A stretch of 5,979 nucleotides of DNA, taken from positions 1-5,979 of the forward strand of contig JAUZPC010000194.1 in the NCBI GenBank assembly GCA_030706105.1, read 5' to 3'. Positions 1 through 5,544 of this stretch are shown here, piece after piece (positions within the stretch are counted from its first letter, which is position 1; the number at the start of each line of letters is the position of its first letter). The translations under genes and the position numbers were made by a program. The DNA comes from Bacteroidota bacterium. Lineage in GTDB: Bacteria; Bacteroidota; Ignavibacteria; Ignavibacteriales; Ignavibacteriaceae. Below the pieces are notes generated by a model. The model saw only the letters and a list, made by a program, of their open reading frames with translations, was not told the DNA's origin and made no database searches.

Positions 1-741
1 TCCCGGGTTGATTCCTTCTCCATATTTATGTCTGGTTTAATAATGAGCATTACCCCCGGTAAAATGGGAGAGCTTTTAAAATCTTATCTGGTAAAACAAA
101 TAACCGGCGAGCCTATTAGTAAAACGGCACCTATAATTTTTGTGGAAAGAATAACAGATTTTGTATCCCTCGTTTTTATTGCTCTTATTGGAGCTTATAT
201 TTTTAATTACGGAAGAACAATTAGTCTTGCGGTTGCAATCTTCTTTTTGCTGGTAGTTATCATTATAAGCATCAAGCCCATAGCCCTGCCGATCATCAAC
301 TCACTTGAGAGAGTAAAGTTTCTTAGAAAATATGTGGCGGCTTTCCACAATGCATATGAAAGCTCCTACCAGATGTTAAGACCTGTCCCGTTAATTAATA
401 TGGTAGCTGTTAGTTTGGTCTCTTGGTTTTTCGAATGTTTTGGTTATTATGTAATATTGAAAAATTTCAATATTCCCAATGTCGGTTTATTATGGTCGTC
501 ATTCAGTTATGCTTTTGCCACAATAGTTGGCGCCATAACAATGCTTCCTGCCGGTCTTGGAGTAACAGAAGGTTCTCTTACATTTATGCTCGTCAAAAAA
601 GGTGCGTCAAGCGATATAGCTGTGGCTACCACCTTTATTATCAGAGTAGTGACTTTATGGTTTGCTGTTCTTGTTGGCATAATTGGAGTATCTTTCTATC
701 AAAAAAGATTTGGTAAATTAGCCGAGGATAATATAAACTAA
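1..741 (+). CDS. Flippase-like integral membrane protein (LPG synthase TM / UPF0104 family), 5'-truncated
   Basis: The frame is open from base 1, so the ATG at 28 is internal and the true start lies left of the window; 246 C-terminal residues are visible. The protein is hydrophobic, with about five or six membrane segments, roughly visible residues 52-69, 74-91, 131-153, 165-185 and 205-232. Family signatures are PGKMGELLKSYL (19-30), the PIS-KTAPIIFVERITD stretch (38-53) and LPAGLGVTEGS (182-192). These match the lysylphosphatidylglycerol-synthase transmembrane family, which includes the flippase half of MprF and AglD-like proteins acting on lipid-linked substrates. There is no soluble C-terminal MprF synthase domain: the protein ends just after the last membrane segment with a short charged tail, so this is the stand-alone type. 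The substrate cannot be told from sequence. The gene stops 14 bases before icd, suggesting co-transcription. Family is fairly sure; function is inference. Confidence 0.85.
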   Translation, partial: SRVDSFSIFMSGLIMSITPGKMGELLKSYLVKQITGEPISKTAPIIFVERITDFVSLVFIALIGAYIFNYGRTISLAVAIFFLLVVIIISIKPIALPIINSLERVKFLRKYVAAFHNAYESSYQMLRPVPLINMVAVSLVSWFFECFGYYVILKNFNIPNVGLLWSSFSYAFATIVGAITMLPAGLGVTEGSLTFMLVKKGASSDIAVATTFIIRVVTLWFAVLVGIIGVSFYQKRFGKLAEDNIN

Positions 742-746
742 AACCC

Positions 747-750
747 GGAG
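747..750 (+). promoter_or_regulatory. Shine-Dalgarno site for icd
   Basis: GGAG lies 5 bases before the ATG at 756, in the 14-base gap after the membrane-protein gene. It supports this start and suggests icd is translated from a transcript that begins upstream, because the gap leaves no room for a promoter. Confidence 0.6.
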
Positions 751-755
751 CCCGT

Positions 756-2000
756 ATGCAAAGATTTAAAAAGATTAGAGTCCCCGATGAGGGTGAAAAG
801 ATAATCATTGAACATGATAAACTGCTAATTCCCGATAATCCGATTATTGCATTTATTGAAGGAGACGGAACCGGACCAGATATTTGGAGCGCTTCTAAAT
901 TAGTATTTGATTCTGCAATAGAAAAAGCATACGGGACTAAAAGAAAAATTTATTGGACAGAAATTTTTGCCGGCGAAAAAGCGGTAAAAGTTTACGGTAA
1001 AAAAACATGGCTCCCTGACGAAACGGTTGAAGCCATCAAAGAATTTACCATAGCAATTAAAGGGCCCTTAACTACTCCTGTAAGCTATGGAATACGAAGT
1101 TTGAATATTGCTTTACGGCAGTTATTAGAATTATTTGCATGCGTAAGGCCCGTTAAATATTATCCAGGGGTTCCAAGCCCCATGAAACATCCGGAAGATT
1201 TGGACATAGTTCTTTTTAGAGAAAATACAGAAGACGTTTACGCCGGGGTTGAGTTTCAATCAGGCAGCAAAGAAACCGACGATCTTATTAAGTATTTAAA
1301 TAAGAAGTTTGATAAAAATATACGAATACCCAGCGGTATTGGGATAAAACCCATGAGTCAATTTGCCAGTGAGCGCCTTGTTAAAAAAGCAATTGAGTAT
1401 GCAATCCTGAACAAACGTAAAAGAGTTACCATGGTACATAAAGGTAACATTATGAAATATACTGAAGGTGCATTTAAAGACTGGGGATATAAAATTGGTA
1501 AATCCTATTTCAAAGATGTAATAATTACCGAAGAGCAGCTAATCAACGGAGAAATACCAGAAGATAAAATTCTGTTGAACGACCGGATTGCAGACAGTAT
1601 GTTCCAGCAGCTCTTGTTGAGACCAAAAGAGTATGAAGTGGTAGCTACTTCAAATTTGAATGGTGATTACCTGTCAGATGCGGCAGCAGGACAGGTTGGC
1701 GGTTTGGGCATGGCTCCCGGAGCAAATATGAGTTATACAACCGCTATCTTTGAAGCCACACACGGAACAGCTCCAAAATATGCCGGGCTTGATAAAGTAA
1801 ATCCAGGGTCGGTTATTTTATCCGGTGTTATGATGCTGGAATATATGGGATGGCTTAAAGCCGCCAGGTTAATACAAAAAGCCTTAACAAAAACAATTAA
1901 ATCAAAAATAGTAACATATGATTTTGCCAGGCAGATGAAAGGTGCAAAAGAAGTTAAAACCAGTGAATTTGCAAAAGCCATTACTCAGAACATGGAGTAA
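756..2000 (+). CDS. icd: Isocitrate dehydrogenase [NADP], E. coli Icd type
   Basis: Catalyses oxidative decarboxylation of isocitrate to 2-oxoglutarate with reduction of NADP, a Mg/Mn-dependent cytosolic TCA-cycle step (EC 1.1.1.42). The 414-residue protein aligns by eye along its whole length with E. coli Icd (416). Visible landmarks: IEGDGTGPD (34-42); the isocitrate-binding GIRSLN segment with S115, N117 and R121, then R131 and R155; catalytic Y162 and K229 (in VHKGNIMK); metal ligands D280, D304 and D308 (NGDYLSDA). K341 and Y342 in HGTAPKYAG and Y388 and R392 in VTYDFAR match the E. coli residues that select NADP over NAD, so NADP use is well supported. S115 matches the E. coli serine phosphorylated by AceK, but no AceK gene is in view. 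The start has a GGAG 5 bases upstream and matches the E. coli N-terminus. Pairing with a membrane flippase-like gene is unusual and may be incidental. Confidence 0.97.
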   Translation: MQRFKKIRVPDEGEKIIIEHDKLLIPDNPIIAFIEGDGTGPDIWSASKLVFDSAIEKAYGTKRKIYWTEIFAGEKAVKVYGKKTWLPDETVEAIKEFTIAIKGPLTTPVSYGIRSLNIALRQLLELFACVRPVKYYPGVPSPMKHPEDLDIVLFRENTEDVYAGVEFQSGSKETDDLIKYLNKKFDKNIRIPSGIGIKPMSQFASERLVKKAIEYAILNKRKRVTMVHKGNIMKYTEGAFKDWGYKIGKSYFKDVIITEEQLINGEIPEDKILLNDRIADSMFQQLLLRPKEYEVVATSNLNGDYLSDAAAGQVGGLGMAPGANMSYTTAIFEATHGTAPKYAGLDKVNPGSVILSGVMMLEYMGWLKAARLIQKALTKTIKSKIVTYDFARQMKGAKEVKTSEFAKAITQNME

Positions 2001-2023
2001 CATTTATTGATATTATTACTCCA
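1993..2023 (+). other. Inverted repeat spanning the icd stop codon
   Basis: TGGAGTAA (1993-2000), which contains the icd TAA, is the exact reverse complement of TTACTCCA (2016-2023); the loop is 15 bases. A second partner, TTACTC at 1981-1986, could pair with GAGTAA (1995-2000) instead, so two exclusive hairpins are possible. No T-run follows, so it is not a standard intrinsic terminator. It may stabilise the 3' end of the mRNA or be chance. Confidence 0.3.
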
Positions 2024-2082
2024 AATTATAATAAAATTGCAATAAAAAGACCTTAATTTAAAGGAAACAGCTGAATACTTTG

Positions 2083-2112
2083 TTCCTATTTAAAATAACA
2101 CTTAAATAGGAA
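2083..2112. repeat. Inverted repeat, 11-bp perfect arms
   Basis: TTCCTATTTAA (2083-2093) and TTAAATAGGAA (2102-2112) are exact reverse complements around an 8-base A-rich loop. A hairpin could form in RNA from either strand. No T-tract follows on either side, so a normal intrinsic terminator is unlikely. It lies about 80 bases after icd and only 14 bases before a second inverted repeat, so the two may form one composite element. Confidence 0.6.
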
Positions 2113-2126
2113 TCCAATAGATTTGC

Positions 2127-2148
2127 GAGACGTTCAGCAGAACGTCTC
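2127..2148. repeat. GAGACG...CGTCTC palindrome, possible REP-type repeat
   Basis: GAGACGTTC (2127-2135) and GAACGTCTC (2140-2148) pair perfectly over 9 bp around the 4-base loop AGCA. TT at 2123-2124 and AA at 2149-2150 could extend the stem across a 2-base bulge. It is the most G+C-rich segment of an A+T-rich spacer. From memory, GAGACG/CGTCTC palindromes recur as intergenic repeats in several phyla, including cyanobacteria and Bacteroidetes; calling this one a REP is inference from a single copy. A role as a weak terminator or 3' stabiliser for icd is the alternative, but the following AATTCATTTTC is not a convincing U-tract. Confidence 0.5.
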
Positions 2149-2223
2149 AATTCATTTTCAAATTTCAAAATACTAATCGTAGATGCCTAATCCTGTTATC
2201 ACAACCCACAATTACTTTTTTAA

Positions 2224-2238
2224 AAGCAGGACCTGCTT
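2224..2238. repeat. Odd palindrome, operator-like dyad
   Basis: AAGCAGG (2224-2230) and CCTGCTT (2232-2238) are reverse complements around a single central A. The 7-1-7 geometry fits a protein-binding dyad better than an RNA hairpin, which would lose its inner pairs to the loop. It lies about 170 bases upstream of the ytxH promoter, far for direct repression. Confidence 0.3.
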
Positions 2239-2250
2239 CCCTGATAAACA

Positions 2251-2270
2251 GACCATAAAAGACCACAAAA
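2251..2270. repeat. Tandem pair of 10-base units
   Basis: GACCATAAAA is followed directly by GACCACAAAA, with one difference in ten. It lies 12 bases after the odd palindrome. It could be a paired binding site, or chance or replication slippage in simple sequence. Confidence 0.3.
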
Positions 2271-2409
2271 CAGGCTTTAAAGCAGATACAAACACAAAAA
2301 ATATTAAAAATAATATTGCTTTTAAACAAATTTTATAATAAAATAAGTAGCTCTTTTATATAATTTATAAAATCAAAGATATTTTATAAGTTTATAGTGA
2401 TAGAATTTC

Positions 2410-2438
2410 TTGATTATTAACAATATGCTTATTATATT
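2410..2438 (+). promoter_or_regulatory. Sigma70-like promoter for the ytxH-DUF948-EF-G operon
   Basis: TTGATT (2410-2415, four of six with TTGACA) and TATATT (2433-2438, five of six with TATAAT) are separated by exactly 17 bases. Transcription would start near 2445, giving a leader of about 40 bases before the ytxH ATG with its ribosome-binding site inside. An exact TATAAT also occurs at 2334-2339 but lacks a partner -35 at a proper distance. The region is very A+T-rich, so chance matches are expected; position and spacing favour this pair. Confidence 0.5.
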
Positions 2439-2471
2439 CTATTAGTGTAAATAATTATAAAATAAACAAAT

Positions 2472-2477
2472 AAGGAG
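2472..2477 (+). promoter_or_regulatory. Strong Shine-Dalgarno site for ytxH
   Basis: AAGGAG lies 7 bases before the ATG at 2485. It selects this start over the in-frame ATG at 2500 (Met6), which has no comparable site. Such a site also argues against lineages, such as Bacteroidia, that mostly lack them. Confidence 0.8.
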
Positions 2478-2484
2478 ATGTGTC

Positions 2485-2898
2485 ATGAAAGATGAAGGAA
2501 TGAGTAAAGGTTTGATTTTCGGCTTTTTAGCCGGCGGCGCATTGGGTGCAATATTAGCCCTTTTATATGCTCCAAAGAGCGGTAAAGAATTTCGTTCTGA
2601 TATTAAAGTTAAAAGCGATGAATTGTTAACAGAAGCTGAAAAGCAATTGGAAATTGCAAAAGAAAAAGCTAAAGTTCTTATAAATGACGGTAAAAAGAAA
2701 TCTGAAGAAATAGTAGGTTCTGCCAAAGAAAAATCAAACAAGATTTTACAGGATGCAGAGAAGTTGTATGAAAATGTTTTAGACAAAACAACCAAAGTTG
2801 TTAGTACAGGCAAAGAAAAAATAGAGCTTGAAACTGAAAGAATTAAAACTTCTGTAAAAGCAGGAGTAGATGCATATCAAGAATCAAAGAATGCTTAA
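2485..2898 (+). CDS. YtxH-family small membrane protein
   Basis: A 137-residue protein with a glycine- and alanine-rich hydrophobic helix at residues 9-28, followed by LYAPKSGKEFR (27-37), the hallmark of the YtxH family. Residues 38-137 are strongly charged (Lys/Glu) and lack helix breakers apart from a few glycines, so a long helical or coiled-coil tail on one side of the membrane is expected. There is no cleavage site for secretion; the helix probably serves as an anchor. The biochemical role of the family is not known. In Bacillus subtilis YtxH belongs to the ytxGHJ general-stress operon. Here the next gene is a DUF948/YtxG-like protein, so the same pair is found in reversed order, which strengthens both assignments. 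It is the first gene of the probable operon reading into the EF-G gene. Confidence 0.85.
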   Translation: MKDEGMSKGLIFGFLAGGALGAILALLYAPKSGKEFRSDIKVKSDELLTEAEKQLEIAKEKAKVLINDGKKKSEEIVGSAKEKSNKILQDAEKLYENVLDKTTKVVSTGKEKIELETERIKTSVKAGVDAYQESKNA

Positions 2899-2910
2899 AA
2901 TTAATTTTAA
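2895..2910. repeat. 16-base perfect A/T palindrome at the ytxH stop codon
   Basis: TTAAAATTAATTTTAA reads the same on both strands and includes the ytxH stop TAA (2896-2898). As RNA it could form six A-U pairs around a TTAA loop, too weak for a terminator. It is probably a result of base composition. Confidence 0.25.
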
Positions 2911-2934
2911 TTTTCCTTATTTTAAAGGTATTGC

Positions 2935-3324
2935 ATGGAAAATATTGCCACTGTATTTTTGATTTTGCTTTTACTCTCAGCAAGTGCACTTAGTATATCT
3001 TTGATATTCTATTTGGGCAAAATTACTAAATCAATTAAAGCTATGGAAGCTGATGTTAAAAGTATTTCATTTCAACTTTCTCCCTTAGTTGCTTCTGCCA
3101 CTAATCTATCAGAGAAATTGAATGCCCTTGTTCAAGACGCTAAAGAACCTGTAGATACTGCAAAAGCTATTGCTTTTGAAGTTAAAGACAGAGTTGATAC
3201 AATATTGGATTTAGAAGAAAGAATTAGAACCAGTATAGAAAAGCCGGTAACAGATTTTTCTAAAAATCTATCGGCAATTCTTTACGGGTTAAATGCATTT
3301 TGGAACACTTATAAAAAAAAATAA
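2935..3324 (+). CDS. DUF948 / YtxG-like membrane-anchored helical protein
   Basis: A 129-residue protein with an N-terminal membrane helix (about 5-27, rich in Leu, Ile, Ser and Ala) and a mostly helical remainder with hydrophobic spacing typical of coiled coils (about 28-112), ending in GLNAFWNTYKKK. This architecture, plus its position next to a YtxH-type gene, matches DUF948 proteins such as B. subtilis YtxG. The family is recognised mainly by shape and context, so the call is moderate. No enzyme motif is seen, and a scaffold or partner role with YtxH at the membrane is inference. The ATG has AAAGG (2924-2928) 6 bases upstream. It lies 36 bases after ytxH and 36 bases before the EF-G gene. 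A run of nine A (3313-3321) encodes the last three lysines. Confidence 0.7.
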   Translation: MENIATVFLILLLLSASALSISLIFYLGKITKSIKAMEADVKSISFQLSPLVASATNLSEKLNALVQDAKEPVDTAKAIAFEVKDRVDTILDLEERIRTSIEKPVTDFSKNLSAILYGLNAFWNTYKKK

Positions 3325-3346
3325 TATTAAAACAAAATCCTGTTCT

Positions 3347-3353
3347 AAGGAGG
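3347..3353 (+). promoter_or_regulatory. Perfect Shine-Dalgarno site that fixes a TTG start
   Basis: AAGGAGG, fully complementary to the usual 16S rRNA tail, lies 7 bases before TTG at 3361. The strong site probably compensates for the weak start codon and is the main reason for choosing it. Confidence 0.85.
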
Positions 3354-3360
3354 AGCTAAA

Positions 3361-5457
3361 TTGAAAGAATATGAAGCTGGATCGTTACGCAACATTGCGT
3401 TTATCGGACATGGAGGCAGTGGTAAGACCTCTTTGTCCGAAATTTTATTGTTTACTGCCGGGGAAACTAACCGTATAGGTAATATTTCCGAAGGTAATAC
3501 AGTATCAGATTACACCCCTAATGAAATTGAGAAACAAATCTCTATCGGCACTTCTTTAATGCATCTTGAATGGAACAATACAAAAATTAATTTTATAGAC
3601 ACACCTGGATATGCTGATTTTGCAGGTGAAGTGATAGGTTCCCTTAAAGTTGTAGATACTGCTGTTATGGTTCTAAAATCTGCTGAAGGTGTTGAAGTTG
3701 GTGCAGAAATTTCTAATGTTTACATCAATAAATATGAAGTACCATCTGCAATTATTGTAAATAAAGTAGATAATGAACACTCCAAATTTGCTGAAACATA
3801 TGCCCAGGCAAAAGACCGTCTTACTCCTAATGCAGTAGTAGTTACCTTCCCTGCCCTTGAGGGTGTAGGCTTTACAACTGTAATTGACGTCATAAAGATG
3901 AAGGCATATCAGTACGATGCTGCCGGGACCAGAAAGGTTGCAGAAACTGAAATCCCTGATGAATTCAAAGATCAGGCAGAGACTTACAGGACTGAATTGA
4001 TTGAGAAAATTGCTGAGATTTCAGAAGATTTAATGACTAAATATTTTGAAGAAGGTAATCTTTCGGACGAAGAAATTGAAGCTGGCCTTAAAGCCGCCAT
4101 TGCAGGAAAAGGCTTGACTCCCGTTTTTGCCTTATCGGCCACCAAAGCAGTAGGTATTAATAGTTTTTTAGATTTTGTAGTTAAGTATTTCCCTTCTCCA
4201 CTCGACAGAAACGGCGAAGAAGCAACACTTAAAGATAAAGACCAAAAAGTATTAGTTAAACCGGATTCTAAAGGTGAACCGGTTATGTTTATCTTTAAAA
4301 CAATTTCCGAACAGCATGTGGGAGAACTTTCTTTATTTAAAGTTTATTCCGGTTCTGTTGGCGCCGGCCTTGATCTAATGAACGAAAAAAACAACAAACC
4401 TGAAAGACTTAGCCAGCTTTCTATTCTTAACGGTAAAGCCCGTAAAGAAGTTGGAAAACTTTATGCAGGTGATTTAGGCGCAGTTGTTAAATTAAAAGAC
4501 TCTCATACAAATGACACATTAAGTTCAAAGAATTTCCCTGTTGTAATAAAGGCAATTGATTTCCCATCCCCTGTTATATCTTCAGCCATTGTACCAAAGG
4601 CTAAAGGAGATGAAGATAAAATTTCTCAAGGTTTGCATAATATGCATCAGGAAGATCCTTCATTTGTGGTTAAGTTTGACCCTGAATTATCACAGACAAT
4701 TGTAAGCGGGCAAGGCGAACTTCAGCTTGCTTTGGCTATTAAAAGATTAAAAGAGAGATACGGCACTGACGTTGATTTAGTTGAACCTAAAATCCCTTAT
4801 AGAGAAACTATTAAAGGATCACAAGATACAATTGAATATAAACATAAGAAACAGTCAGGCGGCCGTGGTCAGTTTGGTCACGTAGTTTTCAAGATGGAGC
4901 CTTTACCAAGAGGTCAAAATTTTGAGTTTGTTGACGCAATTGTTGGTGGAGTAGTTCCACGTAACTTTATTCCTGCAGTTGAAAAAGGTGTTCAGGAAGC
5001 AATGGTAAAAGGTGTTCTTTCCGGCAACAAAGTTGTTGATGTTAGAGTTACATTACACTTCGGAAGTTACCATCCTGTTGATTCTGATGATATGTCCTTT
5101 AAAATTGCCGCAGCTCAATGTTTCAAAAAAGGATTTATGGAGTGCAAACCATGCCTTTTGGAACCTGTTTATGAAATTACAGTTAAAGTTCCTGAAGAAT
5201 ACATGGGCGACGTAATGGGTGATATCTCCAGCCGCAGAGGTAAAATACTTGGCATGGACTCCGATGGTTCATTCCAGGTGATAAGAGGAAACGTTCCTCT
5301 GGCTGAACTTTATAAATATTCTTCTACGCTTCGCAGTCTTACACAAGGCCGCGGGCAGTATCATTCTAAATTTGCCTTCTATGAAGAAGTTCCGAAAGAA
5401 GTTGAAAACAAAATTTCAGAAGAATACAGGAAACAAAGAGAAGAAGCACATTCTTAA
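3361..5457 (+). CDS. Elongation factor G paralogue, EF-G-2 type translational GTPase
   Basis: A cytosolic ribosome-dependent GTPase of 698 residues with the full EF-G layout. G domain: P-loop GHGGSGKT (16-23), DTPG (80-83), NKVD (134-137) and SA (259-260). Domain II spans roughly 300-385 and III roughly 395-475. Domain IV, roughly 476-600, carries GGRGQFG (500-506) and the tip loop GSYHPVDS with H571. Domain V follows with EEYMGDVMGDISSRRGKI (612-629). The switches are not canonical: KQISI (58-62) replaces RGITI, and DTPGY (Tyr84) replaces DTPGH. Thermus thermophilus EF-G-2 also has Tyr here, so this is the EF-G-2 class rather than the housekeeping factor, and a second, canonical fusA is expected elsewhere. 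TTG is the start: it has a perfect ribosome-binding site, and the next in-frame Met (67) would delete the P-loop. Downstream is an intrinsic terminator. Translocation activity is likely but unproven; a specialised ribosomal role is possible. Confidence 0.93.
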   Translation: MKEYEAGSLRNIAFIGHGGSGKTSLSEILLFTAGETNRIGNISEGNTVSDYTPNEIEKQISIGTSLMHLEWNNTKINFIDTPGYADFAGEVIGSLKVVDTAVMVLKSAEGVEVGAEISNVYINKYEVPSAIIVNKVDNEHSKFAETYAQAKDRLTPNAVVVTFPALEGVGFTTVIDVIKMKAYQYDAAGTRKVAETEIPDEFKDQAETYRTELIEKIAEISEDLMTKYFEEGNLSDEEIEAGLKAAIAGKGLTPVFALSATKAVGINSFLDFVVKYFPSPLDRNGEEATLKDKDQKVLVKPDSKGEPVMFIFKTISEQHVGELSLFKVYSGSVGAGLDLMNEKNNKPERLSQLSILNGKARKEVGKLYAGDLGAVVKLKDSHTNDTLSSKNFPVVIKAIDFPSPVISSAIVPKAKGDEDKISQGLHNMHQEDPSFVVKFDPELSQTIVSGQGELQLALAIKRLKERYGTDVDLVEPKIPYRETIKGSQDTIEYKHKKQSGGRGQFGHVVFKMEPLPRGQNFEFVDAIVGGVVPRNFIPAVEKGVQEAMVKGVLSGNKVVDVRVTLHFGSYHPVDSDDMSFKIAAAQCFKKGFMECKPCLLEPVYEITVKVPEEYMGDVMGDISSRRGKILGMDSDGSFQVIRGNVPLAELYKYSSTLRSLTQGRGQYHSKFAFYEEVPKEVENKISEEYRKQREEAHS

Positions 5458-5464
5458 TACCTTT

Positions 5465-5493
5465 AAGGCGGATTCAACTCCGCCTTTTTTTTT
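5465..5493 (+). terminator. Intrinsic terminator after the EF-G gene
   Basis: AAGGCGGA (5465-5472) pairs perfectly with TCCGCCTT (5479-5486) around the loop TTCAAC. A run of nine T spans 5485-5493; the first two close the stem and seven follow it. It starts 8 bases after the EF-G stop, so it ends the operon and separates it from the HIT gene. Confidence 0.95.
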
Positions 5494-5544
5494 GTCCTGC
5501 TTATTTATTAATTTGGATTGTAAAATATAGATTATTGAGGAATT

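Larger units (their letters stand above)
2001..2484. other. 484-base intergenic region with hairpins and a promoter, no convincing gene
   Basis: No supported coding region was found on either strand. The longest candidate noticed, 51 codons at 2183-2338, lacks a ribosome-binding site. From left to right the region holds the distal arm of the icd stop-codon hairpin, an 11-bp inverted repeat (2083-2112), a 9-bp inverted repeat with a 4-base loop (2127-2148), a 15-base odd palindrome (2224-2238), a tandem pair of 10-mers (2251-2270), a 7-bp all-A/T inverted repeat (2300-2317), a strongly A+T-rich stretch from about 2290, and the ytxH promoter and ribosome-binding site. The middle (about 2125-2290) is less A+T-rich than the right end. 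An untranslated RNA or remnant of a lost gene is possible but not shown. Confidence 0.6.

Noticed and set aside
423..716. 97-codon frame overlapping the membrane-protein gene
   Set aside because: The product is rich in Cys, Trp and Arg with no family resemblance, and the overlapped frame has clear family motifs.
28..741. A complete 237-residue gene starting at ATG 28
   Set aside because: The frame stays open to base 1, there is no ribosome-binding site before 28, and family members extend further upstream, so the ATG is internal.
1733..1981. 82-codon reverse-strand frame inside icd
   Set aside because: Icd is conserved to its C-terminus over this stretch, so the reverse frame is a shadow.
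2300..2317. AATATTA/TAATATT inverted repeat
   Set aside because: All A/T with a short stem in A+T-rich DNA; too weak and too likely by chance to be called a terminator.
2183..2338. A 51-codon + strand open frame in the spacer, beginning MPNPVITTHN
   Set aside because: It has no Shine-Dalgarno site, a stop codon directly precedes the ATG, and the Lys/Asn/Thr-rich product reflects base composition. No family is recognised.
2334..2339. Exact TATAAT as a -10 element
   Set aside because: No -35 lies 16-18 bases upstream; the TTGCTT at 2316-2321 is only 12 bases away. Chance matches are common in this A+T-rich stretch.
2442..2813. 123-codon reverse-strand frame opposite the YtxH gene
   Set aside because: It lies almost wholly antisense to a well-supported gene with a strong ribosome-binding site; the serine-, leucine- and phenylalanine-rich product is typical of an antisense shadow.
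5012..5215. 67-codon frame inside EF-G domain IV
   Set aside because: It overlaps the highly conserved domain IV and V coding sequence and has no supporting features.
5494..5540. Promoter for the HIT gene
   Set aside because: TAAAAT at 5521 and TATAGA at 5526 are possible -10 boxes, but neither has a credible -35 at the right distance.
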